NCBI RefSeq assembly: GCF_900142885.1 | Contig: NZ_FRCL01000007.1 | Coordinates: forward strand, 124,001-188,000 | DNA length: 64,000 bases | Direction: 5' to 3' | Source of the DNA: Flavobacterium xinjiangense | GTDB lineage: Bacteria > Bacteroidota > Bacteroidia > Flavobacteriales > Flavobacteriaceae | Shown: positions 52,749 through 61,232 of the stretch, one piece after another | Position numbering within the stretch: position 1 is the stretch's first letter | Layout: every line of letters starts with the position of its first letter | The notes under the pieces: model-generated | What the model was told of the DNA's origin: nothing | Seen by the model: the letters and a program-made list of their open reading frames with translations, nothing else | Database searches by the model: none | Program-made: the position numbers and the translations under genes

Positions 52749-53330
52749 ATGAAAATAGGATTGTATTTCGGAACGTTTAATCCCATTCATGTTGGGCATC
52801 TCATTATTGCCAATCACATGGCGGAGCATGCGGATTTAGACCAGATATGGATGGTGGTCACACCGCATAATCCTTTGAAGAAAAAAAATACTTTGCTTGA
52901 TGATTATCATCGGTTGCAAATGGTGCATCTTGCCACAGAGGATTTTCCAAAAATCAAACCTTCGGATATTGAGTTCAAATTATCACAGCCTAATTATACG
53001 GTGAACACTTTGGTTCATTTACAGGAAAAATATCCCAATTACGAGTTCTCCCTAATAATGGGAGAAGACAATCTCAAGTCTTTGCACAAATGGAAAAATT
53101 ACGAAGTGATTCTTGAAAATCATGAAATTTACGTTTACCCACGTATTTCTTCGGAAGCAGAAAATGCAACTTTCAAGAATCACCCAAAAATCCACATGAT
53201 TGATGCTCCGGTTGTAGAAATATCATCAACATTTATTCGGGACAATATCAAGAAAGGGAAAAATGTGCAGCCGTTATTGCCTGCGAAAGTTTGGGAATAT
53301 ATTGACCATAACAACTTTTATAAGAAGTAA
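52749..53330 (+). CDS. nadD: Nicotinate-nucleotide adenylyltransferase
   Basis: Adenylates nicotinate mononucleotide in NAD synthesis. The 193 residues include the nucleotidyltransferase motif GTFNPIHVGHLIIA and the C-terminal ISSTFIRDNIKKG, with LIMGEDNLKSLHKW between. It converges on the LysR gene with a single base between stops. Confidence 0.96.
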   Translation: MKIGLYFGTFNPIHVGHLIIANHMAEHADLDQIWMVVTPHNPLKKKNTLLDDYHRLQMVHLATEDFPKIKPSDIEFKLSQPNYTVNTLVHLQEKYPNYEFSLIMGEDNLKSLHKWKNYEVILENHEIYVYPRISSEAENATFKNHPKIHMIDAPVVEISSTFIRDNIKKGKNVQPLLPAKVWEYIDHNNFYKK

Positions 53331-53331
53331 T

Positions 53332-54228
53332 TTACCCCAAAACACTTTTTAATTCCAATTCAATTTTCTCAAAAATAACACTCAAATTATCATTTTTTCC
53401 CGATAATAAAAACACTTCTGTGCTAGGCATTTGTTTGCTATTCCACAACAATTGGATTCTTTTTTCTTCTATAAAATTCTTAGCGTTGATATTCCAGACA
53501 ACAGCTATTCCGCTATTTTTAGAAAGCATCTCAATCATTTCATATTCGGATGGAATAATGTAGTTAGGAACCATAGAAGGTCTTTTTTTATTAAAAACAT
53601 GCAACCAAAATAATTTGATATGCGGAATTTGAGCATTATGACTAAACCATTTATGGTCATTTAACCAATGTTCGACCGCATCTAAATCTTCAATCTTAAT
53701 TTTTGATTTTAATTTGGAAGCATCGATAGTATTCGATCCAACAATCACTTGCTTAATTTCCCCGACCTTCTTCTGAATCGTGTCAAACGTGTCATATTGT
53801 TTGGTAACGATTGCAAAATCCAGCTTTTTAGAATCAACCAATTCAAAAAGTACATCATTTTCATGAAAGCTAAAATCAATGAATTCAAATTTTGAAAGTA
53901 GCGCACTTCCTAAGCTGCTCATCAAATGTTTAGAGATTCCTATAGAAATTAATCGATTGGCATTGAACGCTTTGGCACGAAAACCATTTTCCACATTTTC
54001 CAACCGATCTAGTGCTTCAATGATTAAATTATTAAGTAACTTAGCATATTCCGTTGGTTCCACGCCTTTAGACTTTCTATTGAAAAGTTTATAACCTACA
54101 TGCGCCTCCAACATGGATATTTGCTGACTTACAGCCGGTTGACTAATAAATAATTCTTTGGCAGCAAGAGAAAAGTTTCCGTTTTTATAAACCGATTTAA
54201 AAGTTCTGTACCATTCCAGATTAACCAT
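53332..54228 (-). CDS. LysR family transcriptional regulator
   Basis: A 298-residue regulator. The N-terminal winged HTH reads WYRTFKSVYKNGNFSLAAKE and LFISQPAVSQQISMLE; the periplasmic-binding-like effector domain follows from about residue 90. The ATG at 54228 (MVNLEWYRTF) is chosen; an in-frame ATG 34 codons earlier lies beyond the promoter element. It is divergent from the DJ-1 and alcohol dehydrogenase genes, the usual place for the targets of a LysR protein. Confidence 0.92.
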   Translation of the reverse strand: MVNLEWYRTFKSVYKNGNFSLAAKELFISQPAVSQQISMLEAHVGYKLFNRKSKGVEPTEYAKLLNNLIIEALDRLENVENGFRAKAFNANRLISIGISKHLMSSLGSALLSKFEFIDFSFHENDVLFELVDSKKLDFAIVTKQYDTFDTIQKKVGEIKQVIVGSNTIDASKLKSKIKIEDLDAVEHWLNDHKWFSHNAQIPHIKLFWLHVFNKKRPSMVPNYIIPSEYEMIEMLSKNSGIAVVWNINAKNFIEEKRIQLLWNSKQMPSTEVFLLSGKNDNLSVIFEKIELELKSVLG

Positions 54229-54231
54229 GAT

Positions 54232-54245
54232 ATAAATATATTTAT
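54232..54245. promoter_or_regulatory. AT palindrome at the LysR transcription start
   Basis: ATAAATATATTTAT is a perfect 14-bp palindrome over the predicted LysR start site (-7 element TATGTTTG at 54248-54255, minus strand). It could be an operator for autoregulation. In AT-rich DNA such palindromes also occur by chance. Confidence 0.35.
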
Positions 54246-54247
54246 CA

Positions 54248-54255
54248 CAAACATA
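54248..54255 (-). promoter_or_regulatory. Candidate -7 element of the LysR gene
   Basis: The minus strand reads TATGTTTG, 20 bases before the chosen start at 54228. Confidence 0.45.
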
Positions 54256-54289
54256 ATTTAAATTATTTTTACTAATAGCATATTCGCCG

Positions 54290-54297
54290 TAAATTTG
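54290..54297 (+). promoter_or_regulatory. Candidate -7 element of the DJ-1/alcohol dehydrogenase operon
   Basis: TAAATTTG lies 18 bases before the ATG at 54315, divergent from the LysR promoter. Confidence 0.5.
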
Positions 54298-54314
54298 AAC
54301 AAACAAAATTAGAT

Positions 54315-55085
54315 ATGAAGAAAATTGCATTATTTACCATTATAGCATTAACAGTGGGTTGCTTATCAGCAACGGCACAAAAAACAAAAAAAACTAAGAT
54401 GAAAAAAGTATTATTCGTTCTAACTAGTCATGATAAACTAGGGAACACAGGAGAAAAAACAGGTTTTTGGATTGAAGAATTTGCTACTCCTTATTATGAG
54501 TTAGCAGATAAAGGAGTAATCATTACTATTGCATCACCTTTAGGAGGACAGCCACCAATTGATCCAAAAAGTTCAGATCCCTCTTCGGCTACTGAAGACA
54601 CCAAAAGATTTGACAAAGATATTGAACTACAAGCTAAACTAAGTAAAACACACAAATTAGCTGACGTTAATCAAGCTGATTATGATGCCGTTTTTTATCC
54701 AGGAGGTCATGGACCGCTTTGGGATTTAGCCGAAGACAAAAAATCAATTGCTTTGATTGAAGCGTTTTATACCAATAAAAAACCAGTTGCTTTTGTATGT
54801 CATTCCCCTGGAGCGTTGAAAAATGTGAAAGTAAATGGCGAATATTTAGTAAAAGGTAAAAAAGTAACCGGATTCTCTAATGCCGAAGAAGAAGCTGTAG
54901 GTTTAACTAAAGTAGTTCCATTTTTATTGGAAGATGCATTACAAACAAACGGAGCAACTTATTCAAAAGTTGGTGACTGGCAACCTTACGCCGTTGAAGA
55001 TGGTTTATTAATTACAGGTCAAAATCCAGCTTCATCTAAATTAGTTGCTGAAAAATTATTAAATCAATTGAATTCAAAAAAATAA
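54315..55085 (+). CDS. DJ-1/PfpI family protein (type 1 glutamine amidotransferase-like) with a signal peptide
   Basis: A 256-residue protein. The nucleophile elbow is AFVCHSPGAL (Cys at about 163), with the Glu in GFWIEEFATPYYEL and HG in YPGGHGPLWD. This is the Hsp31-like glyoxalase/deglycase pattern. Unusually, the domain is preceded by a signal peptide (MKKIALFTIIALTVGC, then LSATAQ), and residue 29 is a Met that starts a typical cytosolic DJ-1 sequence (MKKVLFVLTSHDKLG). Probably a methylglyoxal or aldehyde stress protein; operon with the alcohol dehydrogenase 4 bases downstream. Confidence 0.88.
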   Translation: MKKIALFTIIALTVGCLSATAQKTKKTKMKKVLFVLTSHDKLGNTGEKTGFWIEEFATPYYELADKGVIITIASPLGGQPPIDPKSSDPSSATEDTKRFDKDIELQAKLSKTHKLADVNQADYDAVFYPGGHGPLWDLAEDKKSIALIEAFYTNKKPVAFVCHSPGALKNVKVNGEYLVKGKKVTGFSNAEEEAVGLTKVVPFLLEDALQTNGATYSKVGDWQPYAVEDGLLITGQNPASSKLVAEKLLNQLNSKK

Positions 55086-55089
55086 AAGC

Positions 55090-56253
55090 ATGTTAAATTT
55101 CGAATTATATAATCCTACCAATTTAGTTTTTGGGAAAGGACAGATTGAAAAATTATCAACATTAGTGCCACAAGGAGCGAAAATCCTTTTGGCATACGGT
55201 GGCGGAAGCATTTTTAAAAATGGAATCCATGAACAAGTAATTAACAATTTAAAAGGTTTTGAAATCGTGGAATTCAGCGGAATTGAAGCGAATCCTCATT
55301 TTGAAACATTAATGAAAGCCGTTGCGATTGTAAAAGAACAAAACATTGATTTTATTCTTGCTGTTGGTGGTGGATCAGTAATTGATGGTGTGAAATTTAT
55401 TTCGGCGGCATCACATTTTGAAGGAAATCCAATTGATATACTTAAAAAGAGAATTTTATTTAAAGATGTAACTAAAGTAGTTCCTTTCGGGACCGTTTTA
55501 ACTTTACCTGCCACAGGAACCGAAATGAATTCTGGTGCAGTAATTACAATTGAAGCTACTCAGGAAAAACTAGATTTTGGTGGAATGGCAATGTTTCCAA
55601 AATTCTCCATTTGTGATCCAACGGTGATTGCTTCTTTGCCGAAAAGACAATTGCAGAATGGCGTTGTAGATGCTTACACTCACGTTTTAGAGCAATATTT
55701 GACGTATCCGCATGAAGGGTATCTTCAAGACCGAATTGCAGAAGGAATATTACAAACTTTAATCCAAGTAGGCCCTGAAGTAGTAGAAAATCCTAAAGAT
55801 TATGCGTTGGCTTCAAATTTTATGTGGAGCTGTACTATGGCTTTGAATGGATTAATCCAAAAAGGGGTTCCTTCAGATTGGGCAACACATATGATTGGCC
55901 ATGAATTGACTGCATTGTACGGAATTGATCACGCCAGAACTTTGGCTGTTGTTGGTCCAAATTTATACCGAGTGATGTTTGAAACCAAAAAAGGAAAATT
56001 AGCACAGTACGGAAAACGTATATTTAATTTGACTGGAAGTGATGACGAAATTGCAAATGAAGCAATCAACAAAACAGTTGAATTCTTTCACACTATGGGA
56101 ATGGACACCAAATTATCTGACTACACTAAAGACTACGAAAAAACTGCTGATTTTATTGTAAAACGTTTTGAAGAAAGAGAATGGAAAGCGTTAGGTGAAA
56201 AACAAAATATTACCTTAGAAAAAGTAAAAGAAATTGTTGAAATGAGTTATTAA
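55090..56253 (+). CDS. Iron-containing alcohol dehydrogenase (YqhD/BDH type)
   Basis: A 387-residue group III alcohol dehydrogenase. GGGSIFKNGIH and LAVGGGSVIDGVKF bind the NAD(P) cofactor. The metal ligands are Asp and His in GVVDAYTHVLEQYLTYP, and His in MIGHELTALYGIDHARTLAVV (cited as MIGHELTALYG and IDHARTLAVV). It resembles NADPH-dependent aldehyde reductases of the YqhD and butanol dehydrogenase kind. With the DJ-1 protein and divergent LysR gene it probably forms an aldehyde detoxification unit. Confidence 0.92.
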   Translation: MLNFELYNPTNLVFGKGQIEKLSTLVPQGAKILLAYGGGSIFKNGIHEQVINNLKGFEIVEFSGIEANPHFETLMKAVAIVKEQNIDFILAVGGGSVIDGVKFISAASHFEGNPIDILKKRILFKDVTKVVPFGTVLTLPATGTEMNSGAVITIEATQEKLDFGGMAMFPKFSICDPTVIASLPKRQLQNGVVDAYTHVLEQYLTYPHEGYLQDRIAEGILQTLIQVGPEVVENPKDYALASNFMWSCTMALNGLIQKGVPSDWATHMIGHELTALYGIDHARTLAVVGPNLYRVMFETKKGKLAQYGKRIFNLTGSDDEIANEAINKTVEFFHTMGMDTKLSDYTKDYEKTADFIVKRFEEREWKALGEKQNITLEKVKEIVEMSY

Positions 56254-56298
56254 TTCACTTGATAAGAGGCTGATTTAGCAGCCAGAATACAAAAAATA

Positions 56299-56337
56299 AA
56301 AAAGGCGTTCTCATACTTGTTATGGGAGCGCCTTTTA
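56299..56337 (+). terminator. Terminator after the alcohol dehydrogenase gene
   Basis: The stem AAAAGGCGTTCTCATA / TATGGGAGCGCCTTTT (two G-U pairs) with a 5-base loop. Confidence 0.85.
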
Positions 56338-56527
56338 AAATACTAAAACAAAACTAACTAATTCAATTCTCATTATATTTATTAAATAACCGATTTATAA
56401 TTACTTATAACGCAAATAACATATGCATATTGTGTTAAATAATAAAAATAAAATGAATAATTGTAAATACTCATAATTCTCTATTATATAAACTACCGAA
56501 AATAGCGGTTTCTTGTTTCGATTTTAT

Positions 56528-56559
56528 TTGTTTAATTAATAGATTTTTAAGTACTTTTG
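56528..56559 (+). promoter_or_regulatory. Consensus promoter of gpsA
   Basis: TTG at 56528-56530, a 21-base spacer and TACTTTTG at 56552-56559. The start codon is 20 bases downstream. Confidence 0.65.
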
Positions 56560-56578
56560 ATTAAATTTAATAAAAAAG

Positions 56579-57574
56579 ATGGCCGAAAGTATAAAATTCG
56601 CAGTGATTGGTGGTGGAAGTTGGGCGACAGCTATTGCAAAAATGTTATGTGTAAATCTTACTGAAATTTCTTGGTACATGCGTAATGACGCTGCTATCGA
56701 ACACATTAAAACCTACAAACACAATCCAAATTACTTAAGTTCGGTTGAATTTGACACCAAAAAACTTAAGCTCACTAATGATATCAATGAGGCTATAGCC
56801 TATGCTGATTATATCATTTTTGCAATTCCATCTGCTTTCTTGGATGGTGAATTAGAAAAACTGACTGTTTCCCTAGAAAACAAAATCATTTTCTCCGCTA
56901 TTAAAGGAATTGTTCCCGAAACAAGTTTGATTGTGGGCGAACATTTTCACGTAAAATACGATATTCCTTATTATAATATTGGTGTTATTACCGGGCCTTG
57001 CCACGCAGAAGAAGTAGCGATGGAACGATTATCTTATCTTACTATTGCTTGTGGTGATGAAGAAAAAGCAAAAGTTGTAGCAAAAAATCTATCTGGAAAT
57101 TACATAAAAACTAAAATTACCGATGACATTATAGGAACTGAATATGCAGCTATGCTAAAAAACATTTATGCTATTGCAGCAGGAATGGCCCATGGATTAG
57201 GTTACGGAGATAATTTTCAGTCTGTTTTGATGAGTAACGGGATTAGAGAGATGAAAAAATTTATCAAAAAAGTCCATAAAATGAAACGTAACATCAATGA
57301 TTCCGCTTATTTAGGCGATTTATTGGTTACCGGATACTCGGTATTTTCCAGAAATAGAATGTTTGGAAATATGATCGGCAAAGGCTATACCGTGAAAGCG
57401 GCAATGATGGAAATGAGTATGGTTGCCGAAGGATATTATGCCGTAAAAAGCGCTTATAAACTCAATCAGGGTTATGGTGCAAAAACACCAATTATAGATG
57501 CCGTTTACAACATTCTTTACGACGGACAAGACGCTAAGACTGTGTTCAAAAAACTAACAGACAAACTGGATTAA
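56579..57574 (+). CDS. gpsA: Glycerol-3-phosphate dehydrogenase, NAD(P)-dependent
   Basis: Reduces dihydroxyacetone phosphate to glycerol 3-phosphate for phospholipid synthesis. The 331 residues include the Rossmann loop VIGGGSWATAIAKML, the substrate-binding ITGPCHAEEVA and the catalytic Lys in TEYAAMLKNIYAIAAGMAHG. A C-terminal helical domain completes it. Full length. Single gene with promoter and terminator. Confidence 0.95.
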   Translation: MAESIKFAVIGGGSWATAIAKMLCVNLTEISWYMRNDAAIEHIKTYKHNPNYLSSVEFDTKKLKLTNDINEAIAYADYIIFAIPSAFLDGELEKLTVSLENKIIFSAIKGIVPETSLIVGEHFHVKYDIPYYNIGVITGPCHAEEVAMERLSYLTIACGDEEKAKVVAKNLSGNYIKTKITDDIIGTEYAAMLKNIYAIAAGMAHGLGYGDNFQSVLMSNGIREMKKFIKKVHKMKRNINDSAYLGDLLVTGYSVFSRNRMFGNMIGKGYTVKAAMMEMSMVAEGYYAVKSAYKLNQGYGAKTPIIDAVYNILYDGQDAKTVFKKLTDKLD

Positions 57575-57603
57575 CATAAGTAAATCATTTATAATTCCAC
57601 AAT

Positions 57604-57642
57604 AAAAAAGGCACTAATCTACATAAAGATAGTACCTTTTTT
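57604..57642. terminator. Terminator after gpsA
   Basis: AAAAAGG-ACT-ATCT pairs with AGAT-AGT-CCTTTTT with one mismatch and one bulge, followed by T. It can serve both convergent genes. Confidence 0.72.
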
Positions 57643-57685
57643 ATAACATTATTTCTAATAATTTTGGTTTAAAACCAAAATTAAT

Positions 57686-58093
57686 TTACCTCACAATAAC
57701 TCCGTCAACAAATAAAATAGGCACTTCTTCTACAAAGTCCTCACTGATGGAATGCGATTTGAAAATGTACTTTTTATCGTATAATTTGTCTCCAATAAAG
57801 AAAGTCAACATGAATTCATTGTTGAGTGCCAAAACACTTTTTTCAATCATTTCGATTTTCATAACTGAAACGGCAGGCACCTCTACAAAAGCATGTCGTA
57901 AAAGTGATGTTTTTTTCATTTCGCCATCGATAGTGCCAAAAGCTTTGGAAACTACCATGACACTTTCTATTAAAAAATCACTGTCATTTACCAAGTAGGC
58001 ATACCAAACTTTTTCCATAAAATCGTCGCTCCATTCTTGAACTGCAGCTAGGAAAACGTTTTCTACTTCGGGGATGATGATGTCTTTTTTCAT
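57686..58093 (-). CDS. Conserved flavobacterial protein upstream of the gpsA terminator, function unknown
   Basis: A 135-residue soluble protein without signal peptide or membrane segment. Predicted alpha/beta with a central YAYLVNDSDFLIESVMVVSKA region and a strand-rich C-terminus ending in VPILFVDGVIVR. It lies just downstream of pheS on the same strand, which may explain why some genomes carry a PheS-like label for it; no synthetase motif is present. Confidence 0.72.
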   Translation of the reverse strand: MKKDIIIPEVENVFLAAVQEWSDDFMEKVWYAYLVNDSDFLIESVMVVSKAFGTIDGEMKKTSLLRHAFVEVPAVSVMKIEMIEKSVLALNNEFMLTFFIGDKLYDKKYIFKSHSISEDFVEEVPILFVDGVIVR

Positions 58094-58106
58094 ACTTAGT
58101 CTTAAA

Positions 58107-58192
58107 GTTGAAAGTCTTAAAGTCTTAAAGTAAAAGTCTGATTGTACACAAAATGTGAGTCTCTTTAGACGTTGGACTTTAAGACTTTCGAC
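58107..58192. repeat. Inverted repeat made of AGTCTTAA units
   Basis: The left arm 58107-58125 (GTTGAAAGTCTTAAAGTCT) pairs with the right arm 58174-58192 with two mismatches. AGTCTTAA is repeated three times in and around the left arm. It fills the gap between pheS and the 57.7 kb gene and could be a terminator-like hairpin, but has no clean T-run. Confidence 0.55.
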
Positions 58193-58196
58193 TAAT

Positions 58197-59222
58197 TTAA
58201 ATGCTTGATTTGAATTGTTCTAAGAAACGAACGTCATTTTCGTAGAACATACGAATATCGCCAATTTGATACAACAACATGGCAATTCTTTCGATTCCCA
58301 TCCCGAAGGCAAAACCGTTGTATTCGTCGGGATTGATTCCACAGTTTTTCAAAACATTTGGATCTACCATTCCACAACCCATGATTTCTAACCAACCGGT
58401 TCCTTTGGTGATTCTGTAATCGGTTTCTGTTTTCAGACCCCAATAAATATCAACCTCTGCACTTGGCTCCGTAAATGGAAAGTAAGACGGACGCAAACGG
58501 ATTTTTGACTTCCCGAACATTTCCTTGGTGAAATAAAGTAAAGTTTGCTTTAAATCTGCAAAAGAAACGTCTTTATCGATGTACAGTCCTTCGACTTGGT
58601 GAAAAATACAATGTGAACGCGAAGAAACGGCTTCATTACGGAAAACTCTTCCCGGAGAAATCGTTCTAATAGGCGGTTTATTGTTTTCCATATAACGCAC
58701 CTGCACTGATGAAGTGTGCGTACGCAACAAAATATCAGGATTAGTTTGAATAAAAAACGTGTCTTGCATATCACGTGCCGGATGATATTCCGGTAAGTTT
58801 AATGCGGTAAAATTATGCCAGTCATCTTCGATTTCGGGTCCTTCAGAAACATTGAAACCTATGTTTGAAAAGATATCTATAATTTGGTTTTTTACCAATG
58901 AAATAGGGTGACGGGAACCAATAGTAATCGGTTCAGAAGAACGCGTTAAATCGCCATAAAAACCTTTACTTTCTTCTTTACTTTCTAAAGATTCCTGTAT
59001 GATTTTTACTTTTTCTTCGGCAGAAGTTTTTAACAGATTTATTACCTGTCCAAACTCTTTCTTCTGGTCGTTAGGAACATTCTTGAACTCCGCAAAAAGC
59101 TCTTTCAAAAGTCCTTTACTTCCTAAGAATTTTATTCTAAAGACTTCTAATTCTGCTGTATTTTGTGTTGAAAAAGCTTGTGCTTCGCCGATATATTCTT
59201 TTATCTTATCTATCATTTTCAT
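58197..59222 (-). CDS. pheS: Phenylalanyl-tRNA synthetase alpha subunit
   Basis: A class II synthetase subunit of 341 residues; pairs with PheT, which is not in the window. An N-terminal coiled coil is followed by motif regions LPEYHPARDMQDTFF and GRVFRNEAVSSRSHCIFHQVEG. The C-terminal GMGIERIAMLLYQIGDIR carries motif 3. The start could also be the ATG two codons later (59216, MIDKIKEYIGEA). Confidence 0.96.
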   Translation of the reverse strand: MKMIDKIKEYIGEAQAFSTQNTAELEVFRIKFLGSKGLLKELFAEFKNVPNDQKKEFGQVINLLKTSAEEKVKIIQESLESKEESKGFYGDLTRSSEPITIGSRHPISLVKNQIIDIFSNIGFNVSEGPEIEDDWHNFTALNLPEYHPARDMQDTFFIQTNPDILLRTHTSSVQVRYMENNKPPIRTISPGRVFRNEAVSSRSHCIFHQVEGLYIDKDVSFADLKQTLLYFTKEMFGKSKIRLRPSYFPFTEPSAEVDIYWGLKTETDYRITKGTGWLEIMGCGMVDPNVLKNCGINPDEYNGFAFGMGIERIAMLLYQIGDIRMFYENDVRFLEQFKSSI

Positions 59223-59317
59223 TCAATAATTGAGAGTGCAAATTTAGGGAAAAGTTTTCAGTTTTCAGTCTCAGTTTTCAGTAGATTCGTTCTGAAAAGG
59301 GAGAGTGCGACTGCAAA

Positions 59318-59674
59318 CTACGAAATTACTTCTCTTTCCAGGAAATAATTGACAATTGCTTCTTTCATTAAAACTGATTGCTCACCCGCTTTTAGTGGTG
59401 GCAATTCCTCTTTTACCTTATAATGTGGCCAACCGTCCTCGTCAAAAAATTCGAATTCATAGAACCCATAAGGTTCCAATAGCCTGCAAATTGCAATATG
59501 CATCAAGTTAAGTTTCTCGTCTTTTTTAAACTCATTGTGCACTTTTCCGAGTTCTTGCACCCCGATTAAGTAAATAATGGCGTCTAAATCTAAATCTTCT
59601 CCTTGAGAAAATTGATCGGAAAGTATCGTTACAAGCTGTTCCCAGCGTTCTTTTAGTTGTGTATCTCTTGACAT
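59318..59674 (-). CDS. Conserved Bacteroidota protein, function unknown
   Basis: A 118-residue acidic soluble protein. Visible features are a helical N-terminus (LKERWEQLVTILSDQFSQGE), LDAIIYLIGVQELGKVHNEF and an aromatic segment YGFYEFEFFDEDGWPHYKV. No signal peptide or known catalytic motif. It lies 95 bases upstream of pheS on the same strand. Confidence 0.72.
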   Translation of the reverse strand: MSRDTQLKERWEQLVTILSDQFSQGEDLDLDAIIYLIGVQELGKVHNEFKKDEKLNLMHIAICRLLEPYGFYEFEFFDEDGWPHYKVKEELPPLKAGEQSVLMKEAIVNYFLEREVIS

Positions 59675-59680
59675 TTTAAT

Positions 59681-59708
59681 GAATTATGAATTATGAGTTA
59701 TGAATTAT
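59681..59708. repeat. Short tandem-like GAATTATGA repeats
   Basis: Three to four imperfect copies of GAATTATGA between the 59.3 kb gene and the CvpA gene, similar to the repeats at 41661-41722. Confidence 0.5.
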
Positions 59709-59763
59709 TAAATCACCGATCATAAAATTAGTTGCGCAAAGATAAGAACTTGAAAATTGGCAA

Positions 59764-59791
59764 TTGATAATCAACAATTCTTTTATATTTG
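59764..59791 (+). promoter_or_regulatory. Consensus promoter of the CvpA family gene
   Basis: TTG at 59764-59766, a 17-base spacer and TATATTTG at 59784-59791. The start codon is 27 bases downstream. Confidence 0.6.
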
Positions 59792-59817
59792 TTCTTTCTT
59801 TTAATTATTGAATTGTT

Positions 59818-60321
59818 ATGGGACTTTTGGATATTATTTTGGGTGTTTTATTGGCTTTCGCTTTGTATAAAGGAATTAGAAATGGTCTTTTTATTGAATT
59901 AGCATCGTTGATTTCGCTAATCCTCGGCATTTATGTTGCAATAAAATTTTCTTCATTTATGAAGGGAGTGCTCTCCGGATTTTTTCATTGGAATCCCAAT
60001 ACGATTCAGGTTGTTGCTTTTGTGCTAACTTTTATGTTAGTTGTTATTGGAATCTCGATATTGGCAAAAATTCTTACGCAAGTAAATGATTTAGCTTTTC
60101 TGGGCTGGCTCAACAAACTGGGAGGTGGATTATTTCGAGTGCTGAAAACCGTTCTGATAGTGAGTATTGTTTTTACCGTTTTCGAAAAAATAAACTACCA
60201 TAACTACTTAGCCAAGAAAGAAACATTAGATAATTCCTTGTTTTATAATCCGATCCAAAAAACAGCCGGTTTCATTTTTCCTTCGATTAAGAATTGGTAT
60301 CATGATTTGAAAAAAAAGTAA
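59818..60321 (+). CDS. CvpA family membrane protein
   Basis: A 167-residue inner-membrane protein with four hydrophobic segments. It starts MGLLDIILGVLLAFALYKGIRNGLF, where the GxxxG/F pattern after helix 1 is typical of CvpA. Further helices are ELASLISLILGIYVAIKF, VVAFVLTFMLVVIGISILAKI and FRVLKTVLIVSIVFTVF. E. coli CvpA is needed for colicin V production and envelope integrity; the biochemical role is unknown. Confidence 0.88.
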   Translation: MGLLDIILGVLLAFALYKGIRNGLFIELASLISLILGIYVAIKFSSFMKGVLSGFFHWNPNTIQVVAFVLTFMLVVIGISILAKILTQVNDLAFLGWLNKLGGGLFRVLKTVLIVSIVFTVFEKINYHNYLAKKETLDNSLFYNPIQKTAGFIFPSIKNWYHDLKKK

Positions 60322-60402
60322 TCTGTTGCACCAGGCAGTCAAAGTAGGAAGTCTGCAGATGAATAATAGAAAAATACTACAGATAAAAATCTGAAATCTG
60401 AA

Positions 60403-61146
60403 TTATTTCACTTCCCTTATAAAGCTACCTTCTATCCAGCCTTCAGTACCATCTGATAACTGTACTTTTTTCCAATTATCTACTTTTTCCTGCACATAGA
60501 CTTTTGTCCCCTCATGCAGTACTATAACCGCAGCACTCGCCTTTTGTGGCTCAGCTCTTACCTCCGCAATTTCGGCAAAAACAATCGCTGGCTTTTCCTT
60601 ATCAAAATGGCTTTTTTCGAAAATAGCCGATGAAACACTGACAAGAATTAGAAAAATAAGGACAAACATTCCAAAAAAGAAAATTCTTTTTGACACCGTC
60701 GTTTCTGAAAAATAATAGCCGACAAAAAACAACAAAAAAGAAGTTGCCAATACCACCGAAATCCATGCCCAAGTATTATAATTGTATATTCCTGTAAAAT
60801 CACGTAGTAACTTTCCAAAACCTACTTTTGGCACTACTTTGATTTCATCGATAGTTCTTTTTTGAGCAAATTTTAAGTTGTTTGCGGTTTCGCTATCATT
60901 TGGATTAAGTACTAATGCTTTTTCATAGTAGTAAATTGATGGCGCCACTTTATTCAATTTATAATAGCTATTTCCAAGATTAAAATACAATTCTGCCGAT
61001 TGCTTATTCTCTTTCAATACGTTTTCATACGCTTCAACCGCCTGATCGTATTTTCCGTTTTTATACAATTCATTCCCTTTTTCAAAACCACTTTGGGCAA
61101 AGAAAACTTGGGTTGTCAATAATAATATATAAAGTATATGTTTCAT
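60403..61146 (-). CDS. batE: BatE: TPR and SH3 protein of the aerotolerance operon
   Basis: A 247-residue envelope protein. It has a signal peptide (MKHILYILLLTTQVFFAQ) and two TPR units (KGNELYKNGKYDQAVEAYENV, cited as KGNELYKNGKYDQ, and LYFNLGNSYYKLNKVAPSIYYYEKAL in two parts). Two membrane helices at about 125-175 and a C-terminal bacterial SH3 domain (EVRAEPQKASAAVIVLHEGT ... DGTEGWIEGSFI) follow. The ATG at 61146 is the true start; the open frame extends 28 codons upstream through a repeat fragment that encodes HCEERSN. Last gene of the Bat unit. Confidence 0.9.
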   Translation of the reverse strand: MKHILYILLLTTQVFFAQSGFEKGNELYKNGKYDQAVEAYENVLKENKQSAELYFNLGNSYYKLNKVAPSIYYYEKALVLNPNDSETANNLKFAQKRTIDEIKVVPKVGFGKLLRDFTGIYNYNTWAWISVVLATSFLLFFVGYYFSETTVSKRIFFFGMFVLIFLILVSVSSAIFEKSHFDKEKPAIVFAEIAEVRAEPQKASAAVIVLHEGTKVYVQEKVDNWKKVQLSDGTEGWIEGSFIREVK

Positions 61147-61189
61147 TTTAATAGTATAAGTTGTCGATTGACCATTCTCGAATATCAAA

Positions 61190-61218
61190 GTGAGATTGCT
61201 TCGTTCCTCGCAATGACA
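61190..61218. repeat. Half of a widespread palindromic intergenic repeat (CATTGCGAGGAACGAAGCAATC type)
   Basis: The minus strand reads TGTCATTGCGAGGAACGAAG, then CAATCTCAC. I recognise this as one arm of a repeat common in Bacteroidota and other bacteria; the second arm is missing here. It sits between batE and batD. Confidence 0.6.
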
Positions 61219-61232
61219 TTGGTGGTTCAAAA

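Larger units (their letters stand above)
56254..56578. other. Intergenic region between the alcohol dehydrogenase and gpsA (325 bases)
   Basis: Contains the alcohol dehydrogenase terminator (56299-56337) and the gpsA promoter (56528-56559). The stretch of about 190 bases between them is extremely AT-rich and shows no gene. Confidence 0.65.

Noticed and set aside
54315..54360. Lipoprotein signal in the DJ-1 protein (LTVGC)
   Set aside because: A Cys follows the hydrophobic stretch, but an ordinary cleavage site (ATAQ) fits equally well; lipidation is not supported.
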